Counted from the first letter of the stretch, positions 44,980 through 53,890 are shown. The stretch is 64,000 bases of DNA from JBFGFX01 sp965232455 (GCA_965232455.1 OZ246981.1:3534001-3598000); one strand, 5' to 3'. The notes: generated by a model from the sequence alone, not told the origin. A program made the numbers and translations.

Positions 44980-45114
44980 GCGTTGTGGCTTCGCCCGCCG
45001 GGCCGTGCTCATGCAGAGTGATACCGGATCGTCCGCTTGAATTGACAGCCCTCCGGAGTAGACGTACAAACGACCGCCAAGGAGAGTCTGTTTAACGGCC
45101 CGGGGGAAAGCTCA

Positions 45115-46254
45115 ATGAACGTACGAACGCTGTTGATCGTGTCTGTCACGTGTCTGTTGCCGGCCATGGCGGCCAGCCAGGGTGCGCCGGCCGTTGCCGA
45201 ACCGTTCAAGCTGGGCACGTTCGAGATCGGCGGGGCGCCCGGCGTAGGCATCGTGCTGCGCGACAGCTTGATCGTCGAACTGGCGGCCGCCAACGCCGCG
45301 CTCGAACGGCAGGCTGCGTATCCGGCCGTACCCGTGCCCGCCGACATGCTGGAACTCATAGAGCGCTACGATTACGGCGTCAAGCGCAGGTTGTACGAGA
45401 TCGTCAACCACGTGGTCGACGATGAGCTGCTCGGCCGGAACCGGCCGGCTTACGTACACGACGTCGGCGACGTCCGCACGCTGGCGCCGATCCTGTATCC
45501 GGGCAAGATCCTGAACGCCGCCGTGAACTTCTACAGCCACATCGAGGAGGCGGGCAGCGAGCAGGAACGCCGGGCCGCGAGAAGGCAGCGTCAGGAAGCC
45601 CGCGGCGTTCCCTACCTGTTCCTGAAACCGAGCCGCGGCGCCGTTATCGGCAACGGCGAGCCCATCGTGATCCCCTACGGGCGCGACCGGACCGACTGGG
45701 AAGTAGAGCTCGGCGCCGTCATTGGCCGCACGGCCAAATACGTTTCGGCCAATGACGCGGAGGCCCACGTGTTCGGCTACATGGTGACGCTCGACATTTC
45801 GGATCGGGGCGGCCGCCCGCCAGGCGGCGCGCGCTTTACGTCCGACTGGTTTGTCGGTAAGGGGCACGACACGTTTGCGCCGCAGGGCCCGTGGATCGTG
45901 CCAAGAGAATTCTACGGCAACCCGATGGAAATCCTGCGGCAGACGCTCAGCATCGGCGACGAACAGATGCAGGAGGCCACGGCTGGGGACATGATCCACT
46001 CGCTGTGGGAATTGATCGAATACGCCTCGTCGATTATTACGCTCTATCCGGGAGACGTTATCAACAACGGCACCTCGGGCGGCGTCGGCATGGGAACGGC
46101 GGTGCGTGGTGAACAGCGTTTTCTGCAACCGGGCGAGGAGATTTCGGCGACGATCGACGGCATCGGCACGCTGCGGATGCCGGTGATCGCGGAAGACAAG
46201 CCCGAGGGACTTACGGGCGCGGAGCTTCCGCCCGTAAGGACCTATCGGGAGTAG
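45115..46254 (+). CDS. Exported fumarylacetoacetate-hydrolase-fold enzyme
   Basis: This 379-residue protein has a signal peptide (LLIVSVTCLLPAMAASQG) followed by a full FAH domain: NFYSHIEEA, FLKPSRGAVIGNGEPIVIP, metal ligands in DWEVELGAVIG and VTLDISDR, WFVGKGHDTFAPQGPWIV, and PGDVINNGTSGGVGMG. The FAH superfamily covers acylpyruvases, fumarylacetoacetases and hydratase/decarboxylases, nearly always cytoplasmic. Here it should act in the periplasm with Mg or Mn. GGGGGAAAG supports the ATG. A cytosine deaminase-like gene follows after three bases. The substrate is unknown; a 2-oxo acid is likely from the family. Confidence 0.85.
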   Translation: MNVRTLLIVSVTCLLPAMAASQGAPAVAEPFKLGTFEIGGAPGVGIVLRDSLIVELAAANAALERQAAYPAVPVPADMLELIERYDYGVKRRLYEIVNHVVDDELLGRNRPAYVHDVGDVRTLAPILYPGKILNAAVNFYSHIEEAGSEQERRAARRQRQEARGVPYLFLKPSRGAVIGNGEPIVIPYGRDRTDWEVELGAVIGRTAKYVSANDAEAHVFGYMVTLDISDRGGRPPGGARFTSDWFVGKGHDTFAPQGPWIVPREFYGNPMEILRQTLSIGDEQMQEATAGDMIHSLWELIEYASSIITLYPGDVINNGTSGGVGMGTAVRGEQRFLQPGEEISATIDGIGTLRMPVIAEDKPEGLTGAELPPVRTYRE

Positions 46255-46257
46255 GCG

Positions 46258-46695
46258 GTGGACGAGTTTCTCGAGGCCGCCATCGCGCAGGCACGGGAGG
46301 GCCTCGAATCCGGCGGCATCCCGATCGGCTCCGTGCTGGTGATGGACGGAAAGATTATCGCCCGCGGACACAATCGGCGGGTGCAGCGCGGCAGCGCCGT
46401 GCTGCACGCCGAGATGGACTGTCTGGAGAACGCCGGGCGATTGAGCGCGGGAGACTATCAGCGTTCAGTCCTCTATTCGACGCTGTCGCCGTGCGACATG
46501 TGCAGCGGCGCCGTGCTGTTGTACAAGATTCCCCGCGTCGTCATCGGCGAAAACCGGTCGTTCCGGGGACCGGAAGACTACCTGCGCTCCAGAGGCGTCG
46601 AACTGCAGGTCATGGACGACGCAGAATGCGTACAATTGATGCAGGATTTCATTCGCGACCAGCCGGAACTCTGGAACGAGGACATCGGCGTTTAG
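46258..46695 (+). CDS. Fungal-type cytosine deaminase
   Basis: A 145-residue zinc deaminase of the CDA fold with HAEMDCLENAGRL (His ligand and catalytic Glu) and LSPCDMCSGAVLLYKIPRVV (two Cys ligands). These and the C-terminal RDQPELWNEDIG closely follow yeast Fcy1 rather than bacterial CodA (amidohydrolase) or TadA. The likely reaction is cytosine to uracil. The GTG start lies three bases after the preceding stop, and ttcA follows 15 bp later. Confidence 0.82.
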   Translation: MDEFLEAAIAQAREGLESGGIPIGSVLVMDGKIIARGHNRRVQRGSAVLHAEMDCLENAGRLSAGDYQRSVLYSTLSPCDMCSGAVLLYKIPRVVIGENRSFRGPEDYLRSRGVELQVMDDAECVQLMQDFIRDQPELWNEDIGV

Positions 46696-46710
46696 GGAGA
46701 CCCTGCAGCG

Positions 46711-47571
46711 ATGAAAACGGAAAAGTTCAATCGCCTGCAGAAACGCCTGCGGCGTAAGGCCGGCAACGCGATTTCGGACTACAGCATGATCGAGGACGGT
46801 GATCGCGTCATGGTGTGCCTGTCCGGCGGCAAGGACTCCTATACCTTGTTGGACCTGCTCATGGGCTTAAGGAAAAGCGCGCCCGTGCGCTTCGATCTGC
46901 TCGCCGTCAATCTGGATCAGAAACAGCCGGGATTCCCCGAGCACGTTTTGCCGGAATACCTCCGCACACTCGGGATCGAATACCGGATCGTCGAGGAGGA
47001 CACCTACCGGATCGTCAAGGAGAAACTGCGGCCCGGCAAGACGATGTGTTCACTGTGTTCGCGGCTGCGGCGGGGCATTCTCTACCGGACCGCTGGCGAA
47101 ATCGGCGCCACGAAAATCGCCCTCGGGCACCACATGGACGATCTCGTCGAAACCCTGTTCCTCAACATGTTCCATGGCTCGCGGCTCAAGACGATGCCGC
47201 CGAAGCTCGTCAGCGACGACCGCAAGAACATCGTGATCCGCCCTTTGATTTATTGTCGGGAAAAAGAGATCGCGAAATTTGCGCGGTATCGGGATTACCC
47301 GATCATCCCGTGCAACCTGTGCGGATCCCAGACAAACCTCGAGCGAGTACGTATCAAGAACATGCTGGCGGAGTGGGAGAAGGAAACGCCGAACCGGGTG
47401 GTGAGCATTTTCAAATCGATGCAGCGCGTGACGCGCAGTCACATGCTCGACACCGAGCTGTACGACTTCTCGTCGATGACCGTCGACTCGGCGGACGAGC
47501 TGGCGGAACTCGACATCGCGTTCGACCCGCCCGGCCCCCTCGGACCATCGACGGTCCCCGAGCCCTGTTGA
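46711..47571 (+). CDS. ttcA: tRNA 2-thiocytidine(32) synthetase TtcA
   Basis: TtcA adds sulfur to C32 of some tRNAs using ATP and a [4Fe-4S] cluster. The 286-residue protein has the PP-loop [14 protein letters not shown] near residue 38, the cluster cysteines in [11 protein letters not shown] and another CxxC in [12 protein letters not shown], and [16 protein letters not shown]. The length is near the usual 290-310. It sits 15 bp after the cytosine deaminase gene and is convergent with a beta-CASP nuclease gene. Confidence 0.95.
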   Translation: MKTEKFNRLQKRLRRKAGNAISDYSMIEDGDRVMVCLSGGKDSYTLLDLLMGLRKSAPVRFDLLAVNLDQKQPGFPEHVLPEYLRTLGIEYRIVEEDTYRIVKEKLRPGKTMCSLCSRLRRGILYRTAGEIGATKIALGHHMDDLVETLFLNMFHGSRLKTMPPKLVSDDRKNIVIRPLIYCREKEIAKFARYRDYPIIPCNLCGSQTNLERVRIKNMLAEWEKETPNRVVSIFKSMQRVTRSHMLDTELYDFSSMTVDSADELAELDIAFDPPGPLGPSTVPEPC

Positions 47572-47594
47572 CGCCAAGCGGGTAACTCCGTCGC

Positions 47595-48983
47595 CTAGCC
47601 GATATCGACCGTTTGCCCGATGCGGGCAATCGACACCGGCGCGTTCAGCTGCGACCGCAACCTCGCCTCCAGAGGGCCTTGAGACCGCTCCTCGCCGTGC
47701 ACCAGATAAAGCGGCGGTCTGCCCTCGAACGCGGCGTACCAGTCAACCAGACCGTCCTGATCGGCATGCGCCGAGAGCCCGCCGATCGTGTGAACCCGCG
47801 CCCGAACGGGATAGAGCTTACCCCAGAGTCTGATTTTGTCCACACCGTCGACGATTCGCCTGCCAAGCGTGCCGGCGGCCTGATAACCGACGATCACGAG
47901 GTGGCACTCGGGCCGCCAGATATTGTTCTTCAGGTGGTGGTGAATTCGACCCCCGCTGCACATGCCGCTTCCGGCGATGATGACCGCGCCGGAAGAGACG
48001 TGATTGATCGTCATCGACTCCTCGGTTGATCGCGTGGTATGGAAATTCGGCAGCTTGGGCAGATGTGAGTTCGGCCCGAACAGACGCGCGCCAAAGAGGT
48101 GTCGATATTGCGAATACGCGTCGGTTGCCTCGATGCCCATGGGACTGTCGAGAAATATCTGCCAATGGTCGAGACTCCACTCATCGTAATTCTCGGCCAT
48201 CAGGTAGAGAAGATCCTGTGTTCGTCCGACGGTGAACGCCGGTATCAGAATGTTGCCCTCCCCGGAACGGGCCGCCGCAAAAACGGCCGCCAGTTCCTCC
48301 ATCGTCTCGGTAAAGGGGCGGTGCCGGCGATCGCCGTAGGTGCTCTCCATCATCACGACGTCGGCGCTGTCCAGGCGGACGGGCGGATTCATGACAGGTG
48401 CGTCCCGATAGCCGAGATCTCCGCTGAACACCAGCGTCCGGGAATCCTCGCCGTCGGTGCAGGTCAGCTCGACGATCGAGGAACCGAGAATATGCCCGGC
48501 GTCGTGCAGCGTGACCGCGAGTCCTGGCACGATTTCGGTTCGCTCGCCATACGCCAATCCGCGAAATTGCGCGAGGCATGACTCGGCCTCGGCCCGCGTG
48601 TACAACGCCGTTACCGGAGCAAGGCCTTTCTTTTTTCGCCGCTTGTTCTCCCATTCGGCGTCTTTTTCGTTGATGTAACCGGAGTCCGGCAACATGATTT
48701 CGCACAGTTCGCGGCTCGCGTTCTGCGTGTAAATGGGCCCCTCGTAACCCCGCGTGACCAGCAACGGGATTCGTCCCGAATGGTCGATATGCGCGTGACT
48801 CAGCACCACTGCGTCGATCTCTTCGACCGGCACCGGAAACGGGTCCCCGTTTCCCTTTTCTTCAGCGCGACTGCCCTGAATCAGACCGCATTCGAGCAGT
48901 ATCGTACAGCGCCGGGTCCGCACGACGTAGAGCGAGCCGGTCACGCGTTCGACCGCACCAAAAAACTGTATCTGAAACGTCAT
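47595..48983 (-). CDS. MBL-fold beta-CASP ribonuclease-like protein
   Basis: The 462-residue metallo-beta-lactamase-fold protein has metal motifs SHAHIDHSGRIPLL, DAGHILGSS and FSGDLGYRD. Its beta-CASP domain is seen in MESTYGDRRHR, SGSGMCSGGRIHHHL and LSAHADQ. Proteins of this type (YSH1/CPSF73-like) are RNA endo- or exonucleases; bacterial versions are poorly characterised. I chose ATG 48983 (TFQIQFFGAVERVTGS) because the family fold begins there; an earlier GTG-type start at 49010 adds nine residues. Confidence 0.88.
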   Translation of the reverse strand: MTFQIQFFGAVERVTGSLYVVRTRRCTILLECGLIQGSRAEEKGNGDPFPVPVEEIDAVVLSHAHIDHSGRIPLLVTRGYEGPIYTQNASRELCEIMLPDSGYINEKDAEWENKRRKKKGLAPVTALYTRAEAESCLAQFRGLAYGERTEIVPGLAVTLHDAGHILGSSIVELTCTDGEDSRTLVFSGDLGYRDAPVMNPPVRLDSADVVMMESTYGDRRHRPFTETMEELAAVFAAARSGEGNILIPAFTVGRTQDLLYLMAENYDEWSLDHWQIFLDSPMGIEATDAYSQYRHLFGARLFGPNSHLPKLPNFHTTRSTEESMTINHVSSGAVIIAGSGMCSGGRIHHHLKNNIWRPECHLVIVGYQAAGTLGRRIVDGVDKIRLWGKLYPVRARVHTIGGLSAHADQDGLVDWYAAFEGRPPLYLVHGEERSQGPLEARLRSQLNAPVSIARIGQTVDIG

Positions 48984-49137
48984 ATCCAGGTATCGGCTGC
49001 CGCCGCCCACTGTTTCGATGAGGGTGCTTTAAAGTGTCCGATCGCGCCGGTTTGAAACAATACGTAGAACTACTCCTTGCTGTCGACTTTGCGGCGTCAC
49101 ATATTTACGCTTCCAATACGAATTTGGAGGCTTTCGC

Positions 49138-49599
49138 ATGACCCAGCCAATCCGGCCCACCGACAAAGTCTATTGGGTCGTCGTTGCCGACGAATCTCAC
49201 GCCACCGTGTACACCCGCGAAACGAAACGGGCGCCGCTCAACGAACTCTTCTCGCTGCAAAACGAGATTGCTCGAAAAAAGACCGCGGAGCTGATGTCGG
49301 ATCGCGGCGGACGCAGCTTCGACAGCCACGGGCAGGGCCGCCACACGATGGTCAAGGAAAAGGCCGACCTGCGAAAAAACGCCGCCGCGGCCTTTGCGAA
49401 ACAAATCGCAGAACGTGCTGCCAAGGCCCTTCACGCGGGCACCTGCCGCGGAATCGCGCTGGTCGCCGCGCCGCGTTTCCTGGGCCTGCTGCGGGACGCC
49501 GTTTCGACGGCCGCCCACACGGAACCTTACGCGACCGTTGACAAGGAAGTCGTCGGTCACGACACGTCAACGATCGAAAAACTTCTTGCCGCGAGGTAA
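49138..49599 (+). CDS. Host_attach (PF10116-type) protein
   Basis: This 153-residue cytoplasmic protein of the 'protein required for attachment to host cells' family has YWVVVADESHATVYTRE at the start, a histidine-containing central loop (FDSHGQGRHTM) and LVAAPRFLGLLRD. The fold is related to archaeal release factor eRF1 domain 2. The original attachment phenotype comes from a plant symbiont and may not apply here. GGAGG seven bases before the ATG is a strong ribosome site. pcm follows after 16 bp, suggesting a stress-related unit. Confidence 0.85.
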   Translation: MTQPIRPTDKVYWVVVADESHATVYTRETKRAPLNELFSLQNEIARKKTAELMSDRGGRSFDSHGQGRHTMVKEKADLRKNAAAAFAKQIAERAAKALHAGTCRGIALVAAPRFLGLLRDAVSTAAHTEPYATVDKEVVGHDTSTIEKLLAAR

Positions 49600-49615
49600 A
49601 CAAACAACGTCGGCG

Positions 49616-50272
49616 ATGACGGACTTCGAGAAACTCCGGAACAAAATGGTCGACCGGCAAATTGCGGCGCGCGGCGTACGAAGCCCCGCCATCCTGGACG
49701 CAATGGGCAGCGTGCCCCGAGAGGCGTTCGTTCCGGCGGATATGCAGCGGCTCGCCTACGACGACGCGCCACTGCCGATCGGTGCTCGACAAACGATCTC
49801 GCAACCTTACATCGTGGCGCTGATGCTCGACGCCTTGGCGCTCGAAGGAACGGAGCGGGTCCTCGACATCGGCACCGGCTCGGGTTACGCGGCCGCGCTC
49901 CTCGGGCGGCTCGCCGCCGAGGTCGTCTCAATCGAGCGCATTGAGGAACTGGCCGCATCCGCTCGCGCCACGCTCGACAAGCTCGGCTGCAAAAACGTCG
50001 AGATCGTTCACGGCGATGGCTCGAAAGGCTGGCCGGACCGAGCGCCCTACGACGCCATCGTGGTCGCCGCCAGCGGCCCCGACGTTCCGGAGTCGCTCAA
50101 ACGACAGCTCTCGATAGGCGGACGGCTGGTCATGCCGATCGGCGCGAGTCGCGACGTCCAGCGGCTGGTCCGAGTCACTCGCAGGACGGAAGATCGATAC
50201 GATATGGAGAATCTGACGAGCGTCCGCTTCGTCCCGCTGCTTGGCGACGAAGCCTGGGCAAGCGACGACTGA
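49616..50272 (+). CDS. pcm: Protein-L-isoaspartate O-methyltransferase
   Basis: Pcm repairs isoaspartyl residues in aged proteins with SAM. The 218-residue protein has MVDRQIAARGVRSPAILDAM, the substrate loop DAPLPIGARQTISQPYIVA, the SAM motif VLDIGTGSGYAAALLGRLA and PYDAIVVAA. From ATG 49616 the length equals the family norm (about 210-220); upstream open frame belongs to the preceding gene. A REP pair begins ten bases after the stop codon. Confidence 0.92.
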   Translation: MTDFEKLRNKMVDRQIAARGVRSPAILDAMGSVPREAFVPADMQRLAYDDAPLPIGARQTISQPYIVALMLDALALEGTERVLDIGTGSGYAAALLGRLAAEVVSIERIEELAASARATLDKLGCKNVEIVHGDGSKGWPDRAPYDAIVVAASGPDVPESLKRQLSIGGRLVMPIGASRDVQRLVRVTRRTEDRYDMENLTSVRFVPLLGDEAWASDD

Positions 50273-50281
50273 ACAACCTGA

Positions 50282-50306
50282 GTCGCCCGTCAGGACGGGC
50301 TCCTAC
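50282..50306 (-). repeat. REP element, left half of BIME
   Basis: GTCGCCCGTCAGGAC followed by GGGCTCCTAC is an exact REP consensus on the minus strand, just after pcm. It faces an inverted copy 19 bp away. Confidence 0.85.
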
Positions 50307-50325
50307 AACGATCTTGCCAACCCTG

Positions 50326-50350
50326 TTGCAGCCCATCCTGACGGGCGACC
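50326..50350 (+). repeat. REP element, right half of BIME
   Basis: TTGCAGCCCATCC followed by TGACGGGCGACC is a REP in the opposite orientation to the copy at 50282, with two changes at the 5' end. The pair could form a large cruciform or mRNA structure. Confidence 0.8.
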
Positions 50351-50470
50351 CGCTTGCTGAACGCAACACACAGGCAGCTTTGATACCCTGCGGCCTGACG
50401 TAAATCTGCTAGAGTCTGGCCTGGTAACAGGCCCACTTCTCTTTGGAACCGTAACGGAGACAGCAATACC

Positions 50471-51334
50471 ATGCGAGTGATTCTTGTACCGGTCGCCGAC
50501 AGACCGGAATGCGCACGCGCGTTGCGCACGGCGTTTCATCTTGGCAAGCGAATCGATGCAAGCATCGTCGGTTGTCATATCCGCGCCCACACCAGCTCGA
50601 AGGTCTCGCTGTCGTCCGAGTTCAGCGCTCAGTATTTCGGCGGCGGCAGCAAAGCGACGGATTCGGCGTGGCGCAGCAAGACAACGCAGAAAGCGTCCGT
50701 CGCGGCCAGGAAACTGTTCGAGTCCATATCCGCCATGAACGGCTACGACGTGTCCAAACGCCCGCGAAGCACGCCCGTCTCCGGCTGGCAGGAAAGGGTC
50801 GGCTCGCCGGACAAAGTGATGCGTATCGTCGGACCGGTCTCCGACCTGGTTGTCGTGTCGCGCCCGTCGACGAAGGGCGGCGACATAGCCCGCATATTCA
50901 TGCTGACGGCGCTCATGGAATCCGGCCGCCCGGTCCTGATTCTCCCGCAGACCGGCGCCGCGAAAGTCGGCCGCCGCGTGTGTATTGCCTGGAACCAGAG
51001 CATCGAGGCGGCGCGGGCGGTCGCCAGCGCAATGCCGATTCTGCAGGCCGCCGATCAGGTCACCATCGTCAGCGCGGGTCCGGAGGACCGCCTGGGGCCC
51101 AAATCACAGCAGCTGGTCAACTACCTGAGATACTGGGGCGTGAATTCGGAACGCGTTTCGACACGCGGCCGCGACGTCGAGAAAGAGCTGATCGAAAGCT
51201 ACCGCAAGTCGGAATCGGACCTGTTGCTGATGGGCGCCTACAGCAAGAGTCGGTGGCGTCAGATCGCGTTTGGCGGCACCTCTCACCACATCCTCGAAAA
51301 AGCCAAGATCCCGGTGTTGATGCTCCACAACTAG
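50471..51334 (+). CDS. Universal stress protein, two-domain
   Basis: A 287-residue protein with two USP-like halves. The N-terminal half opens with VILVPVADRPECARALRTAF and is degenerate in its nucleotide motif. The C-terminal half ends with LLLMGAYSKSRWRQIAFGG and THHIL-type residues, which carry the ATP-binding G-x2-G-x9-G(S/T) pattern. It resembles the UspE-like tandem proteins. There is no partner gene, and a REP pair lies upstream. Confidence 0.87.
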   Translation: MRVILVPVADRPECARALRTAFHLGKRIDASIVGCHIRAHTSSKVSLSSEFSAQYFGGGSKATDSAWRSKTTQKASVAARKLFESISAMNGYDVSKRPRSTPVSGWQERVGSPDKVMRIVGPVSDLVVVSRPSTKGGDIARIFMLTALMESGRPVLILPQTGAAKVGRRVCIAWNQSIEAARAVASAMPILQAADQVTIVSAGPEDRLGPKSQQLVNYLRYWGVNSERVSTRGRDVEKELIESYRKSESDLLLMGAYSKSRWRQIAFGGTSHHILEKAKIPVLMLHN

Positions 51335-51367
51335 CGATCACGGCGAAAACGCGGCCCCGGCCGAAAT

Positions 51368-51400
51368 CCTGCAGGGGCCCGTCGCGATGGGCGCGCCGGG
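51368..51400 (+). repeat. Degenerate REP element
   Basis: CCTGCAGGGGCCCGTC followed by GCGATGGGCGCGCC keeps the hairpin and overall pattern of the window's REP family with several changes. It lies between the USP and ThDP-enzyme genes. Confidence 0.5.
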
Positions 51401-51480
51401 CTCGTTTTCGGTTGCGTTCTGCATGACAGAAAAGGTAAACAAATACAGTAACGTGAGTGTTTCAGCACTATGCTTTTGCG

Positions 51481-53436
51481 ATGGCCGATGCATCAGAAAT
51501 ACCCGAAGAATCGCCCGGGGAGCCGCTTGAGGAATCGGGCGGCCTGACCCGCCGCGAATTTCTGGGCAGCACCGCCGGCGCCGGCGCGGCGTCTCTTCTG
51601 GGCGGCGCGGCGGCCGCGCAGGAAAACGGCGACGCCGGGCGTCAGGCCGTAACGGCCCCGTCGCCTTCCGTGGCGCAGCTCGAGCGCGATAGCGGCGACT
51701 CGGCGCCGCCTGACATCGTTCCGCGAGCAGTTCGGCGACCCGGCTCGGATCTCATGGTGCAGATCCTTCGCGACCTGGACGTCGAATTTGTCGCGGCCAA
51801 TCCCGCGTCGAGTTTCGAGGGCCTTCAAGAGTCGATCATCAACTACGGCGACCGGCCGAATCGCACGCCCGAGTTCATCACGGCTTTGCATGAAGAATCG
51901 GCCGTTGACATGGCGCACGGATATGCGAAGGCCGAGGGTCGGCCGATGGCGGTAATGCTCCACGGCACCATCGGCCTGATGCATGCATCGATGGCCATTT
52001 ACCAGGCTTATCAGACGCAAACGCCCGTGGTGATCATCGCCGGGCGCGACGATACCAATTTCCTGCGCGCGCAGTCCGCCGACGACATCGCTGGAATCGT
52101 TCGCTCGTTTACGAAGTGGGATGCACATCCGCGGACGCTGGCGGATTCGCTCGACGCCATCCAGGAGTGTTATCGGCAAGCGATCACCCCACCCTGCGGC
52201 CCCGCGGTCGTCGTTCTCGATACGGAGCTTCAGAAAGCAGAAGCGGGCGATCTGCCGGTGCCGCGATACCGGCCGCCGCGTATCGCCGGGATCAGCGCCG
52301 AACAAGCCGCGGCCGTCGCCCGTTCGCTGATCGAAGCCCGAAATCCGCGAATATCGGTTGGCCGGTTTCGCACGCCGGAGGGCATTGAACGAGCCGTCGA
52401 GCTTGCCGGCCTGGTTGGCGCATCGGTCACGACGCGCGCGTGGATCGAGCCGATGAGTTTTCCGCAGGGTCATCCACTGTGCGGTCCGGGCGCCGACGGC
52501 GAGCACGACTTCACGCTGGGGCTCGAGACCGGGGGCGCGCAGGCGTCGATTATCGGACCGCACCGCCGAACCGTCGAAGGGCGCGACGTAACGGGCATAG
52601 GCTACGGCTTCGTCCGGCCGCCCCGTACGCCGTTGCGGGGACCCTATGCACCGCCCGAACCGGGCGAAAACGACATGACGGCCGACGCCGAAGCCAGTAT
52701 CCCGCTGATCATGGCGGCGATTTGGGATCAGCTGAGCCCGCAGAAACGACGGCAAATAGAAGCACGAAAAATACGGCATACGGAGGCGAACAGGGCGGCT
52801 CGGGTTGCCTCGCTGCGCGCGGCGCTTGCCGAACGGCGGCGCGGGTGGAACGGCAGTCCGATCAGTCTCGCCAGGCTTTACGCCGAACTCTGGTCCCTGG
52901 TGAAAAACGAGGACTGGTGTCTCGCTTCACCGACGCAGTTTTCCAGCGGACACAATCGCGCATTCTGGGAACACAACAAACCCTACAGCCACCTCGGCAT
53001 GCACGGAGCCGGCGGACTCGGTTACTGCATCGGTGCGTGCACGGGTGCCGCGCTGGCCGCAAAACACCGCGACCGCATCGTGCTCAACATTCAGACCGAC
53101 GGCGACCTGAACTACGTGCCCGGCTCGCTCTGGACCGCCGCACACCACCGCCTGCCCATGCTCGTCATCATGCACAACAACCGCGCCTACCATCAGGAAC
53201 TCATGTATGCACAGTACGTAGCCGGAGTCCGCGGGCGCGGCGGCGACCGCGCCCATATCGGCACGACGTTCAGGGACCCGTTCATCAGTTACGCCAAGCT
53301 GGGCGAAGCCTACGGCGTCGAGAGCGAAGGCCCGATCGACGACCCGGAGCAGCTTTTTGCCGCCCTCGAACGCGGCGTCAACGCCGTGAAAGAGGGCCGG
53401 CCGTACCTGATCGACGTGCTCACGCAGCCGCGCTAG
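51481..53436 (+). CDS. Tat-exported thiamine-diphosphate enzyme
   Basis: The 651-residue enzyme is related to acetolactate synthase and benzoylformate decarboxylase. It has a twin-arginine signal, LTRREFLGSTAGAGAASLL (R24-R25). The PYR domain has catalytic Glu138 in ALHEESAVDMAHGYAKAEG. The PP domain has TDGDLNYVPGSLWTAAHH (539-556) and N566-N567 in IMHNN, the ThDP/Mg motif in which the usual first Gly is Thr. It should be folded with ThDP and exported to the periplasm, which is rare. A cytochrome c gene follows after 19 bp, suggesting oxidation of a 2-oxo acid with electron delivery to c-type haem. ATG 51481 is preferred over GTG 51457. Confidence 0.85.
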   Translation: MADASEIPEESPGEPLEESGGLTRREFLGSTAGAGAASLLGGAAAAQENGDAGRQAVTAPSPSVAQLERDSGDSAPPDIVPRAVRRPGSDLMVQILRDLDVEFVAANPASSFEGLQESIINYGDRPNRTPEFITALHEESAVDMAHGYAKAEGRPMAVMLHGTIGLMHASMAIYQAYQTQTPVVIIAGRDDTNFLRAQSADDIAGIVRSFTKWDAHPRTLADSLDAIQECYRQAITPPCGPAVVVLDTELQKAEAGDLPVPRYRPPRIAGISAEQAAAVARSLIEARNPRISVGRFRTPEGIERAVELAGLVGASVTTRAWIEPMSFPQGHPLCGPGADGEHDFTLGLETGGAQASIIGPHRRTVEGRDVTGIGYGFVRPPRTPLRGPYAPPEPGENDMTADAEASIPLIMAAIWDQLSPQKRRQIEARKIRHTEANRAARVASLRAALAERRRGWNGSPISLARLYAELWSLVKNEDWCLASPTQFSSGHNRAFWEHNKPYSHLGMHGAGGLGYCIGACTGAALAAKHRDRIVLNIQTDGDLNYVPGSLWTAAHHRLPMLVIMHNNRAYHQELMYAQYVAGVRGRGGDRAHIGTTFRDPFISYAKLGEAYGVESEGPIDDPEQLFAALERGVNAVKEGRPYLIDVLTQPR

Positions 53437-53455
53437 CGTTACGACCCATGGGGTG

Positions 53456-53890
53456 ATGAACCGTACTTCGATGAAAAAGGTATTACGAATTACCGCGCTG
53501 CTGGGCCTGTGCCAACCGCTGTGCGCGCAAGAGACGGACGGCGACGTCGAACGCGGAGCAGAGCTCTATTACGACTTCGCGTGTTACAGCTGCCACGGCT
53601 ACAACGCAACCGGACGCACGCCCCTGTCCCGCGAGACCAGTGGAATCCTGAGCGACGAGGGCTTGTTCATTCGCTATTTGCGGCTGCGCGCGGATCAGAA
53701 TCCGGTAAATCCGAAAAACAGCATGCCCAACTACGATGTGCGTGCGCTCAGCGACGACAAGGCGTCCGATATTTACGCCTACATCGTGTCATTGCAGGAT
53801 GACCCGCCCGAGATCGACGACGTACCGGTGTTGCGGCAGATCATCGACGACGCAGAACGGAGGAACGACATTGATCCGAACGACGAATAG
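53456..53890 (+). CDS. Monohaem cytochrome c, secreted
   Basis: A 144-residue class I cytochrome c with a signal peptide ending near QPLCAQE, haem motif CYSCH (43-47), and a Met ligand in NSMPNYDVRALSDDKA before the C-terminal helix DIYAYIVSLQ. It is periplasmic and probably carries one electron from the ThDP enzyme encoded just upstream to the respiratory chain; the link is inferred from position. Its last 20 bases overlap the next gene's start. ATG 53456 is preferred over the GTG one codon earlier. Confidence 0.9.
   Translation: MNRTSMKKVLRITALLGLCQPLCAQETDGDVERGAELYYDFACYSCHGYNATGRTPLSRETSGILSDEGLFIRYLRLRADQNPVNPKNSMPNYDVRALSDDKASDIYAYIVSLQDDPPEIDDVPVLRQIIDDAERRNDIDPNDE
53859..53863 (+). 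promoter_or_regulatory. Ribosome site that fixes a TTG start
   Basis: GGAGG lies seven bases before TTG 53871, inside the cytochrome c gene. It identifies the rare TTG as the start of the next gene and shows that the two are translated from one message. Confidence 0.8.

Noticed and set aside
45112..46407. A 431-codon minus-strand open frame
   Set aside because: It is antisense to the FAH-fold gene and has no motifs.
50282..50350. Rho-independent terminator after pcm
   Set aside because: The structure matches the dispersed REP family in inverted pair form and has no T-run.
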